The position numbers and the translations under genes are program-made. From Thozetella sp. PMI_491 (taxonomy: Eukaryota; Ascomycota; Sordariomycetes; Chaetosphaeriales; Chaetosphaeriaceae), in NCBI GenBank assembly GCA_021432635.1, contig MU270019.1, positions 434,001-498,000 on the forward strand: DNA of 64,000 bases, given 5' to 3'. Shown here piece after piece: positions 1 to 9,878 of this stretch (position 1 is its first letter; each line of letters begins with the position of its first letter). The notes beneath the pieces are model-generated. The model had not been told where the DNA came from. It made no database searches and was given only the letters and a program-made list of their open reading frames with translations.

Positions 1-199
1 GCACAGCTGCGGAAAACTTGCCACTGCGTCCAGCACGCCACTAGCTGCATGATACGGCAGTTCTCTTCCCCAAAGTCTCGGCTAACGACATCCTATCTCT
101 CTGTAGGCTGGCTAACTTGTGAAGGACTTTAAATGGGGCCGAGCTGATGTTGCCAGATTAGGTCCACGATGACGCTCATGACGGGAAATTTGTTGAGAA

Positions 200-888
200 A
201 CAAACACTGTCAGACTTCCTCGTTTAGTATGAAACTTATCTCGCCGAGGAAACGCCTAGGCATCTACACAATAACCTTGAGCAGGCGTTGAAGCAGGCAA
301 TTGACAATATCCAGGAAACCTTGAGGAGGAAATCCGTCGGGATTTTGGACCGAACACAGGACGATATTCTCCCCGATTTCCGCCGCACTCGTGGGCTCGG
401 CGACTCCACAAGGGTCACAAAACCGAGCCGCTAGATGAAATGACGCCTGAAGGCCCTCCCATAGAAGCCACGATCTCGAACTCGGTAGAAATTGAGGCAA
501 GCGATGCCGACCCTGACCTCACGCAACCAAAAATCGCTATTGGTGTCGATTTCTCGGATGACATATCAAGCACGGCGGATATAGACTAGTCTACCTGGAG
601 ATACTGTGGCCCTTCTAGAGTGTTCGGCACCGGAGAGAGCTAGGCTTCGCACTACAGCGCCGAGTCAGACCAACTAATCCATCATATTTGTATTAGGCGT
701 AGGCGAACTTGCCAAAAAAACACGTAAACTTTCGGCTCGATGCTTAACATATCTTGTTTCCTAGATTTCATCTATGCCATCTGAATCGCCCTCCCCAGGT
801 TTAGCTTCGTGAAGAGCTGCGCTCTCGTGATGATTACAAGGCAGTAGCAGAACTTGTATTGGTGGATTGCGAGCTACGAGCTATGTGA
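200..888 (+). pseudogene. Eroded coding remnant, family not identified
   Basis: Three coding-like stretches lie in order on the plus strand in different frames. The first (about 222-434) reads as a charged helical segment containing YETYLAEETPRHL and ends in a stop. The second (425-589) is acidic (PIEATISNSVEIEASD) and ends in a stop. The third (805-888) begins after a possible TTTAG acceptor, reads LREELRSRDDYKAVAELVLV and ends with CELRAM-stop. The helix-rich first part and the compact C-terminal part resemble the end regions of uncharacterised ascomycete proteins that I cannot name with certainty. No start, and no single open frame, could be assembled. It may be an exon series with introns I failed to resolve, or an eroded gene. 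Confidence 0.3.
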
Positions 889-2753
889 TACATCGCATAA
901 ACAAGGTAAGCTGTTGATGCAAATCCAGGATGTCAACACTGCGAGATCGGGGCACGCTCCTGGCGACGAGAGACACGAGTCTATCGGGGTAGGCCGCACT
1001 AGTAAGGTAAACGCTGAGGGCAACCGATTTCGGCTTGCACCGGACCGATCCCAACCTCACCGACTGCCATGCTCGGTTCTTACTCATATCACAACAACAC
1101 AACCTCAAACGTACTGACTGGCCTTTCCGCTGCGCTGCTCTATCAATCCTGCACACCGGATCTCCATATATGTATCCTTAGCTGGTAAGTGAAATGAGCA
1201 AAACATCGCCTGCCTAAAAAAGGGAGACGGTGGCAAAGAGAACTTATTATGGCCAGCAATCGAGCATCCCGCATGTAGATGGACCTGTAGACCCACATCT
1301 GCCATAGATAGACAGGGCGGCCCTAGAGATCCCCACCGATAAAGGGCGCGACGGACTCGTCGACCGGCTGTTCTTGCCTCGCATCCATACCTAGGTAGGT
1401 GTAGGTGACGCCGGGGGATGCTGCTGGCCGCTTCCCCAACTGCCGGCATGGGCGACACCGATGCGGCGACGCCAGAGGGGGGCGGCGCAAAGGGCCTTAG
1501 CCCATAGCCGGTGCTGTGCTCCCACAATACTATCGGACGACAAGCTACGCATAGCTCCTCACGTCATTCTTAAATGGGTCGCACCTATTCTGATCGATCT
1601 CGGCGTGGGCCGAGCTGACGGGGCCAGGCAGTTTGGGCGTGCGCGCGGTGCCTGGCGGGAGAGCTAGGTCGCCGATGCCCGGTCTCAGGTAGAGACCAGA
1701 CTGACAAGCCATGGCGCTGGGCCGCCCTTCTGGGCTGGGAGCTGGATGCGCGGCCCGGATCGGAATTCTAGGCCCTGCCACCAGGACGCTTCGGCCTGGA
1801 CCAGCTTGCACGAGCTCGGCGCCGCCGGCGCCGCAGCCATCCCCCAGCACGTCCCTGAGCACCGGGGAGGAGACCTTCCCTTGGCAGTCCAATATCGGAC
1901 GACCCCAACCTTTGGGGATTCTGGATGCGCCGTGCCTCTCAACAGCTTTACATTGGTGGTGGTTTTGCCTTGCTCTTCTGTCACACGGTCTTGCGCCCAT
2001 CCGCCAGTTCGGGGCGGGCAAGCAGCAGTGGTTCTCTTTGCGAACCGGCTTAAGGTCCCCGTTGCCCAAGTAGAGCTCTTCTTTGGTGGTGTGAGCTGGC
2101 CTGGATAGCTCGCACCTCTCGCCAAAGACCCATTCTGATGAGGGATTCCTGAATCAGACTATAAGATCTATGCTGCGTTACGACAGCGAAAACGTCCGTC
2201 CGCGGGTGAATTATATCCTCCATTGCCATAAGTAGCCTCTCGTATGGAATCTCTCATCTCTAATCCTGGCGCAAAGTTACTGCGACCACGATTGTGGAGT
2301 CTTCGCTGTTCAATTCCGGAATGCATTGGTTCCCTAACGGGTCCTTTCCGAACCTGTAAATCGCGATCAGGATCCGAATATCTCCATATTAATTCTCCTC
2401 ACAAGCAACATGCTAGTCTTGGCACACAGGAGAGTAGGTCTTATCGAAGTTCCTCCGCCGACGGGAACCACACTGGGACGGCTAAGTGGACCACTACCCA
2501 TTCAGTTCCTATCAACATAACCCGGACTACGCTAATCGTAGCCGATGCCGACAGGCAGAACCCGACAGTCAGGAAATTGACGACGCGCGACGGCTGTAAT
2601 ACCAATTTATATCCCGAGAATTCACCCAAGGTGCTTTGACGAAGAATTATAACGAGTGCCGGATAGCGTTAGGAACCAGCCGTCTCGATTGACAGACTTG
2701 AAGCAACCCGATTAAGTAAGTCCAAGTCCCCGAGGTATCGAAATCCTTCCAAG
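889..2753. other. Intergenic, no supported gene
   Basis: About 1.9 kb without a convincing gene. Open frames here overlap on both strands, lack recognisable motifs and have no coherent splice sites. I see no repeat, tRNA or terminal inverted repeat in it. Confidence 0.5.
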
Positions 2754-4177
2754 ATGAAAAAAAAAGGTTAACTCTGAACGCATTTGTTTCGAATTCTCCA
2801 GGCCGTCTGGCGCCAGGGCTGTGGAAACGCCCTCGGAACAAGTCGACCGAATACACCAAGCTAAAATTTTGGATGGATTTGGCCAGGCTCCGCGAAGAAA
2901 ATAACTTCCATTCCTTGTTTATCGCAGACATCCTTGGTGCTTACGACAGCTACAAAGGTCCGGAGAATCACCGGCCGGCGCTGGAAGCTGCGGCCATCTT
3001 TCCTGTCAATGATCCCATGTACATTGTTCCCGCCATGGCGATAGCAACGAGAAATTTAGCATTCGGCGTCACCGCGAGTACAACTTACGAAAAGCCTGAC
3101 GCGCCCGCTAGGAAATTCTCTAGCTTGGATCATCTGACGGAGGGTCGTATTGCGTGGAACATTGTCACATCCTATCTCGACAGCGCCGCGAAGAACTTGG
3201 GCCTGAACACGCAGGTAAGAGACGGCGAATGAGCAAGCCGGTACGGGTGTGCTCTGGGAATATTAGTAACTCACCATGTCGCTAGGTCGATCACGATGAA
3301 CGGTACAGGATTGCAGATGCGTACATGGAGGTCGTATACAAGCTCTGGGAAGGATCCTGGAGAGACGATGCTGTTGTCAAAAATGTCAAAACAGGAATCT
3401 ACGCCATGCACGATCGCGTTCGGCAGATTAATCATGCGGGGAACTCCTTCACCGTTCCGGGGCCTCACATTTGCGAGCCATCACCGCAGAGGATCCCTTT
3501 TCTCTTCCAAGCTGGGACCTCTAAGTCGGGGAGGGCGTTCGGCGCAAAGCATGCTGAAGCCATCTTAGTCGAGGTCAGAAACCTGAAAGGTTCGGCCCTC
3601 AGTTGATGCGATCCGGCAGATTGCGCGAGATGAGTACGGACGAGACCCCAGCAACATCAAATTCATCGCTGCGATTACCATTATCATAGCGGAGACCGAA
3701 TAGGAAGCCGAGAAAAAGCGCAAAGAGACGGTCCCTGGAGCCGGAAATCTGAAATGGACCAAGGCAAAGATCGCGGAGTATCTCCGCCTCGGCAGTATCT
3801 TCGTCAAAGCAGTTGGCAGCCCGAAAACGGTGGTGGACATAATGGAGCGATGGGTAGAAGTTGCCGACGTCGACGGATTCAACCTATACAATCTCGTAAA
3901 TCCAGGCTCCTACGAAGACATCATTAAATGGGTGCTCCCCGAGCTTCGGCGCCGAGTCCTCTTCCTCGTGGCAGTGGAGAAGGAAGGTTTGACAACCCGG
4001 GAGGCATTCCTAGGAGCCGGTAAAAGGTGGCTACAGCACGATCACCCCGGGATGCTCTATAAGTTTATCGCCGAAGACGCAGAAATAGAACTTTCGACGC
4101 CGCCAACGAAGCGCAAGCCGGAAGTGTCTGAGCACAATCATTCAAGCCTAGGCGTAAAAGAAGATCGGCAAGAATGA
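2754..4177 (+). pseudogene. NtaA/SnaA/DszA-type FMN-dependent monooxygenase, broken
   Basis: This belongs to the bacterial-luciferase-like flavin monooxygenases of the nitrilotriacetate monooxygenase A / SnaA / DszA group, which use FMNH2 from a partner reductase to oxidise small or xenobiotic substrates. Conserved family segments appear in order: NAFVSNSPGRLAPGLW, SLFIADILGAYDSY, PVNDPMYIVPAMA, FSSLDHLTEGRIAWN, a GT-AG intron (donor about 3215, acceptor just before 3286), then YRIADAYMEVVYKLWEGSW, IPFLFQAGTSKSGRAFGAKHAEAI and the C-terminal ADVDGFN and PELRRR motifs. The ATG at 2754 is followed by nine A residues; seven or ten would put it in frame with the conserved start, nine does not. 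The frame is lost again at about 3570-3605, there is an in-frame TAG at about 3702, and roughly 50-60 residues normally present before the KWTKAKIAEYL segment are missing. It is a decayed copy of a once normal gene. Confidence 0.8.
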
Positions 4178-5610
4178 GGGTATGAGCTAATGTGGACCGG
4201 CGGAAGTATGGTTGTCAGCGTAGAGCTAATATATTTATGGCTTGATTAAACGAGAGATGAGATTGCTAGATGCTTGCTTGGCCAGCTGCTCTGAAGCTGG
4301 CTAAATGGCCAGCTATTTATCTTTGTACGGCAGCTGGATCTCGTCGGCTCTCGGGGAGGCCTTTCGTCATCTAAAGCTAAAGACAGGGCCAGTTCAAGGC
4401 AGTGGCAATCGGAAAACCAGTAAATATCCAGTAAGGACCGTATGCTCTGACCTAGGTCAGGGGTCTTTCCTAATTATGAAGGTCCGTTCAACAAAGGGCT
4501 AGCTGCTGAGAGATGCTCGCACCACAGGGTGCTATTATCTGGTAACCATACGCAATGCTGCATGGGACCTAAAGACTCTTTGTCGAGGAGAATGACGATA
4601 CTATATATAGTTAGCCAACTTCTACTTTATAATGAAAAGGTCAATGGCGGGTCATTTGCACTATTAGACTTGGACTTTTCGATTGTTCGAATGCGAGGCC
4701 TTGCGCCTTTACATTCGTTCATAAAACACGGGGTGGGAGCAAGTGCCGGCACCAGGGCCACGACAGCAAGCTTCTGTCTCAGAGCCTCGACACAGTCCTA
4801 GGCGATACTTGTACTAAAACCTTAGCAAGATTAGGACGCAGTGGTGTACCACTGCGCACGTGCAGCATCCCACCCCGCTCAACACGCACGGCTCTCTACC
4901 AGGTTGTACCCTATCACATAGGTGCCGTAATGCTAGCGCTAGTCGTGTTATCGATTCTCTTCGGCTGCCTGGTATCCGACCTTTGTGATCGGCACCGTAG
5001 ATCAAGGGTATACTTTCACTAGTAGCTTGACCCGTGGTTCGCTATCGGACAGCTGATGTGAGCTCCGCCTTGGTTCTACGGGTTTTGACCTTGTTGCAGA
5101 TTTCAAGAAGGGGTCCTTTCGGTCCGCCCGGGGATAAGTGCTCTACAGTCTCAAAATCGATGCAGGCAACCTCTATTTCCAGGCATCTGACCACATGTAT
5201 GCAGGGTTAAATCCGGTGGCGTCTGTCTCTTCGTATTCTGGACGGCAACTTCTTCTGCCATATACAGCAGACCCTAGCCAATGCAAACGATGCAAGGAAC
5301 GGGTAAGCTCGTATTTTAGCAGCGACAGATCGCCCGGGTCACAGCGACCCGGCCAGGGTAACACGAGGAATAGGTCAGCACGGCACAAACTAACCACAAG
5401 GCTCGCACGCCACTGTATTCTATTACCGAGATTCAGCGTTGCAGCTTGTGAACAAGAACGCGTCAGCTCTTCTTGTCCTGTTAGCATACATAAAGCATCA
5501 CCGCAGTTGGAATTTTGTGTGCTAGCAGGAAACAAAAACCTCATTCGAAACTCTCAGAAACCACCTCCAAAGCTTGACCTAACTTGTAACTCGATACTGT
5601 CCTTTTCAAA
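4178..5610. other. Intergenic, promoter side of the GPI-type gene
   Basis: No gene is supported. The longest open frame (5138-5614, plus) has no motif, is poor in codon pattern and runs up to the start of the next gene. The last 100 bp contain a CT/AC-rich leader that fits a fungal core promoter or 5' UTR. Confidence 0.45.
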
Positions 5611-6117
5611 ATGATGCATCCTCGCCTTGCCCTGATCCTCACGAGCTTCGTAGCTGCGACTGCCGCTATTGACAGTATCGAAACTATCCATGACGGCGAG
5701 ACCTCAGAGGGCGGTGCCTTCGCCACCGGTGGTACAATGCCAACCGACGCCGTTATAACAGTTACCAGTAACCCACCCGGAGGCGCTACGATGCCGACCG
5801 ACGCCGTCATAACTGTTACAAGCAACGGACCCGGAGCCGCTGCAATGCCAACTGACGCTGTGACGACTATTACGACTGGCAGATCTGGGTCTTTTCCGCC
5901 CGATACCGTCATCACGGTAACCACAAGCTTCATAACCCAATCGACTGGCGTCCTACCCCCTTCCAGGTCCGGTTCGGGGGGCAGCTCGAATCTCACAACT
6001 AATTCGCTAGGCCCGACGAAGTCTGCTACTCGAGTGTCCACCGCCGGTGGTGCACACGCGACCATGGCTGTGGCTTTGAACGTTCTTGTTGGCCTGGTAG
6101 CCGCTGCCGCTCTCTAG
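5611..6117 (+). CDS. Small GPI-anchored cell-wall-type protein with TDAVITVTS repeats
   Basis: A 168-residue single-exon gene. An N-terminal signal peptide (MMHPRLALILTSFVAATAA, residues 1-19) precedes a Ser/Thr/Gly-rich body. Three near-identical units begin MPTDAVITVTSN..PGG, at about residues 43-60, 61-78 and 79-95, followed by a fourth diverged unit (PPDTVITVTTS). The C-terminus has a short hydrophilic stretch, a small-residue GGA site and a hydrophobic tail (VALNVLVGLVAAAAL), the pattern of a GPI-anchor signal. It should be secreted, heavily O-mannosylated and held at the membrane or wall. The repeat number may vary between strains because the units are also similar in DNA. No enzymatic domain is visible. 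Either the first or second Met could start; both give the same signal peptide. Confidence 0.8.
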   Translation: MMHPRLALILTSFVAATAAIDSIETIHDGETSEGGAFATGGTMPTDAVITVTSNPPGGATMPTDAVITVTSNGPGAAAMPTDAVTTITTGRSGSFPPDTVITVTTSFITQSTGVLPPSRSGSGGSSNLTTNSLGPTKSATRVSTAGGAHATMAVALNVLVGLVAAAAL

Positions 6118-6732
6118 AGAACTTTTTAGCGCACCCATCCAACGAAAACTACAATGGAGAGAGTAGGGGTCCGGTGAAAATAATGCTGGAGCACCGGGGG
6201 TCTTTAATTACTGGGGCAATATGGTGGTCATGTTGGTGGAAATGAAATAGTATGTGGGAAATCATGGTTCGAGAGAGCCTGTCACCAGCAGGCCGTGGTG
6301 GTGCAGCAGCGTTTTTTTCTGTTGGGATACATTTTGTCGACAAATTAAGAGAGAAACTTCCTTTAGATCTTGCCCCAAACCGATCTCATGTGCTGGCACG
6401 GTGATGCCAAAACCACGCCTCGTGACCAGCGCTGTCAACGTGGGCGACTAGCATAATAAAATCGCATCTGAGAAGGGTTTGCACTTGATTGATACTAAAT
6501 TTCCATATCTCATCAACTTTACTCCCTCCACCGTTTGGAAGAGTATATTGACGGTGATGTTGGCTCCTCTTTGTGTGGCACCCTTTTCTCGGCCGTATAC
6601 CCGTCACGTACCGTTGATAGGAGGAGCGAAATGACCAGCCCTCCTAGCCTTTGTCTTCTTCTCTCATCCCCCTGGTCACAACTCTCCCTATTGCGCTCAC
6701 CCCCATAACAAACGAGGAGGAGAGGATCTGCT
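6118..6732. other. Intergenic tail-to-tail gap
   Basis: The region separates the 3' ends of the GPI-type gene (plus) and the DUF3176 locus (minus). No coding signal, repeat or RNA gene was recognised. Confidence 0.45.
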
Positions 6733-8888
6733 TCATTTACGGACCCTGTGGCTTCCAGGCCGCTGGATCTGCCGCTTCGTTGACGACGAGCCGGATACGC
6801 ATGCCCCGCGCCTCCCTCTCCATGCCCTCGCTAGTCTTCGGCCCCCGATCTTGCTCCTGCAAGCCCTAGAAACCCACACCAGCGGGCTGCCCTTCCAGAC
6901 CGGGACTCTGCTGCCCTGGCCTCCGCCGCTCGAAGCCACCACCATCCCCAAGAATAGGATTGCCAGCACGGTAATGGCGACCGGGTAGCTCAGCCAACCC
7001 CACCGAACATGGAGACATGTGCCCGTCGTCGTGACACCGCCCTCCGCGATTTCCTGTTGCAACATGTCGCTCGTTCTGAACAGCTGAGTCAGGTTCTCAG
7101 TCAAATTATCCATTGTTTCTTGAAGCCTCGAGAACGAACTCTCCCCCCGGTTGTAGATGTGCTTCAGCCAATCTGGCCCGGTCAGGTCATTCAGGGCGGT
7201 AAGACCGACGGTCACCTGACCACACGGCATGGCCGCCCTGACACTTGCCGCGAAATTATCGCCGTCAAAAGTGGCCGTGAGGTTCTTGGGCTCGTTCTTG
7301 GGCTCGGTCTTGGGGATGAAAGCGTCTTCGAGCAGTGATGCGATATCTAGTACAGAGTTCTGGTCCATGAGATATAAGCACCCGCGGGCAACGAGGTCCT
7401 GCGCCAGGGCGCCGAGCTCGATTGTCGTTGACCTCTCGACCAAGTTTCGCGTGATCGGCTGCCACCGGGTGCTGTTGTTGTTGTTGTTGTTGCTGCTGCT
7501 GCCGCCCATGCCGCTGGACGAGGACGTGGTGAAGTTGCCGGTCGCGGCCAGTGCCGCGACCTCCGACTCCGAAGCGCACTGCATGTCGACAAGGCCGTCC
7601 GCCCTGCTCGAAGTGCTGTCCATCTTTTTCGTCACGCTGGAGTCGACGCGAGGGAGCATGACGGTGTCGACCAGTTGCTCTCGTAGCTGGTTGTTCAGTA
7701 TGGTCCCGTTGCACACCCTTATGCAGTGCTGGATTGTGCAGTTCGCCGCGCCATAGCTCCGGCATCGCCAATCGTCGAGATCTTGCGCCTGGAAAGCCAT
7801 GGGCGAACAAACTTCCGAAGCGTTCCGCACTGCGGGGGGTTGGCACCCAGCTAGCGGCTGGCCCGTGGTAGGGTTGATGCCCGAATCGGATAACATAGTC
7901 CGCCCGAACAAGGTCAAGATGTGGAAGTTTTCGTCCAGAGAGCTGAGACCTTCGCTCTTCACGGAGGCGAGCAAAATGTCCGGTGTGATTTCTTGATTAC
8001 ACATTCACTTATCGCTGTGTGTTATACCATAAAAATTTGTCAAATCTGATTTCGACGGACTGTAGACTGAGGGTGTCTGTACCATGACCACCCGTGTCGT
8101 TGCTATCTCCAATACTTGTCACGAACGACAGTGCAACTCCTCCTTCCCAACAGCACACGACGGGGAAGAGGTCATCGATGCAGCTACCCCACTCGGTGAT
8201 ATCGGTGCAGTCGAGATGTTGAGGGGTCGCAGCACTGCGTGCGCAGCGATATCTTGTCCGAGACGTCCTCGAAGGTGGAGCATACGCCCAGGGTGCCGTA
8301 GGCGGAAGGGAAGGTGCAGTTGGCTGTGGGACAAGACGCGGCCACAGAATTGCCCAAGTTGTTGATGCCACCTGCGAGAGCGTCCCTGAAGACGTTGGTG
8401 AAGTAACTGTTGGCGACCAAGCTGTCGTTCGCAGCTACCATCTTGTTCACCCTCGGTACCGTCGCCACACGCCCGTCTACCGTCCAAGAACAGTCCACCG
8501 GCGTGATCAGCTGCTGCAAGATGAGGTCCAGCGCCAAGCTTGCCAGCGTCAGCACCGCGCCTGCCGCTGTTAGCGGTTGGCTCAGGCGGTACTTCCACAG
8601 CCACTTGAGGGAGCCCCAGGGGCCAGCAGCGGCGTCTTTGTAGCGGACGGCGTCGTAGAGGGCACGGCCCTCGTCGCCCTCGCGCTCCGGCCCCGTCGCA
8701 ACCCAGCTCCACTGCAGCTGCGCGATGCAGGAGGAAAGCACAAACGCCAGGCATCCCTTCAGCACGACGCTGTAGATGGACAAGAGGCCGTTGATGGTGA
8801 TTCTGGATGGCCAGCGGGGGAGCGGAGACTCGGCATGGGGCCACAAGGTGGCAAACATGGCCACGAGCGCCACAAGTGCGAAAAATTA
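6733..8888 (-). pseudogene. DUF3176-family membrane protein, frame-broken and 5'-truncated
   Basis: DUF3176 proteins are fungal multi-pass membrane proteins of unknown role with an N-terminal membrane cluster, a Cys-rich lumenal/extracellular part containing NCTFP and a C-terminal membrane segment. Those parts are present: LPRWPSRITINGLLSIYSVV and PWGSLKWLWKY near 8830-8580, ANCTFPSAYGTLGVCSTFEDVSD near 8320-8260, a large N-glycosylation-rich domain, then SYPVAITVLAILFLGMVV and a WKGSPLVWV end motif. The coding is spread over three frames: 8873-8184, 8371-8009 and 8004-6733. A 36-nt GT-AG option exists near 8028-7990 but is very short, and the first frame change has no obvious splice site. 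The expected first membrane segments are absent because a stop sits at 8886-8888, directly next to a foldback repeat. An (AAC)n run encodes about six Asn near 7475-7500. Confidence 0.7.
7471..7503. repeat. Trinucleotide run encoding poly-Asn
   Basis: A GTT/GCT run on the plus strand (AAC/AGC on the coding minus strand). It encodes a Ser/Asn stretch inside the DUF3176 locus. Confidence 0.85.
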
Positions 8889-8945
8889 GGGGATGAATTC
8901 GTATCCCCATGCCTTCAGATGGGGTTCCAAAAACGTTGGGTCTGG

Positions 8946-9042
8946 GCTTCCATTTTCGGAAGGCCCAACATCGACACGGGTACTGTACTCAGGCTGTAAT
9001 ATCCGTGTCGATGTTGGGGGCTCCGATTTCTGATTTCTCCTT
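8946..9042. repeat. Foldback (inverted-repeat) element, copy 1
   Basis: Two perfect 16-nt arms, CCCAACATCGACACGG at 8964-8979 and its reverse complement at 9003-9018, flank a 23-nt loop. Similarity between the arms continues imperfectly outward, with TCGGAAG on the left and CTCCGA on the right. The right arm plus loop recurs in inverted orientation at about 14648-14698, so this is a dispersed element and not a chance hairpin. It abuts the truncated 5' end of the DUF3176 locus. Size and structure fit a small MITE-like element or the end of a larger DNA transposon; no transposase is seen and target duplications were not found by eye. Confidence 0.7.
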
Positions 9043-9878
9043 TCGCTTGGGAGAGCCCCACAGCGACCCACCATGACCCATCATTTATATCCAATCAAAA
9101 CCTACCCATATAGACATACACTGTCACTCAATCGAAAACTTAAGGTATAAGCTGCTGAATCTTGACTTCGACTCTTTATGTTGTATACTTATCCCTTAGG
9201 TACGTAATCTGCCTTACCCCTCTTCTTGATTCCTTTGATTTCCTTCGATTTCGATCGTCTGTAACCCATCCAATAGTTAAAATACCGCAATTTGGTTAAT
9301 GCAGTCATAAGTAGCACGTGACGGGCCTATCTACCGCCGAGTTACCGGCGCGTAAAGGCAACGAAGATTGAAGGCCTCCCGACCAGGCAATCCTACCTTC
9401 ACATTTAGCTCTGTCGTAAAGCTAATCTTAATGTCCTATAGGCTCTGCCGTAGAGGGAAATCCTACTGTCCCATTGGCCCAGCGAAGCTCGAGCCTCTGA
9501 AAGAGGACTGCGATGAGTAGATGGATCGCACGCTCAGCTAAGTAGCTAGTAGTCAGGCCCTTTCTTGACATTATGAGCTGAGCTACAATCCCACCCGGGC
9601 TAGTGCAATGGACAGGTATGTCCGTAAAGACACTATTCGCGACTCGTAATCGTGACAACCGAACATTAGTTGAAACGCTCTTTTCCACCCACAGGCTCAC
9701 CGATATAGTCGAGATTTTAAAATAACTTGGCATTAATGAGACTCAGGCTAGAAATTTAGTTTTTACAGGTAGTCCCACTGCCTAAATGTGCAAAACTGCG
9801 GGGTGGTTGCTAGGAATTCTTTTTGGCATTTGAGATACATGTAGTCTGATAGGAAGCTCATCTCCCTGCTACTTAGAC
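9043..9878. other. Intergenic, no supported gene
   Basis: Moderately AT-rich spacer upstream of the broken DUF3176 gene and downstream of the HET gene. No coding signal or repeat recognised. Confidence 0.45.

Noticed and set aside
5138-5614. 158-residue plus frame before the GPI-type gene
   Set aside because: No motif, poor codon pattern, and it overlaps the probable promoter and leader.
7265-7846. Minus-strand frame with a Gln run
   Set aside because: Out-of-frame reading of the AAC repeat in the DUF3176 locus; the in-frame reading gives poly-Asn and family motifs.
8119-8910. 263-residue minus-strand Arg/Leu-rich frame
   Set aside because: Alternative frame over the DUF3176 N-terminal coding; no motifs and highly Arg-rich.
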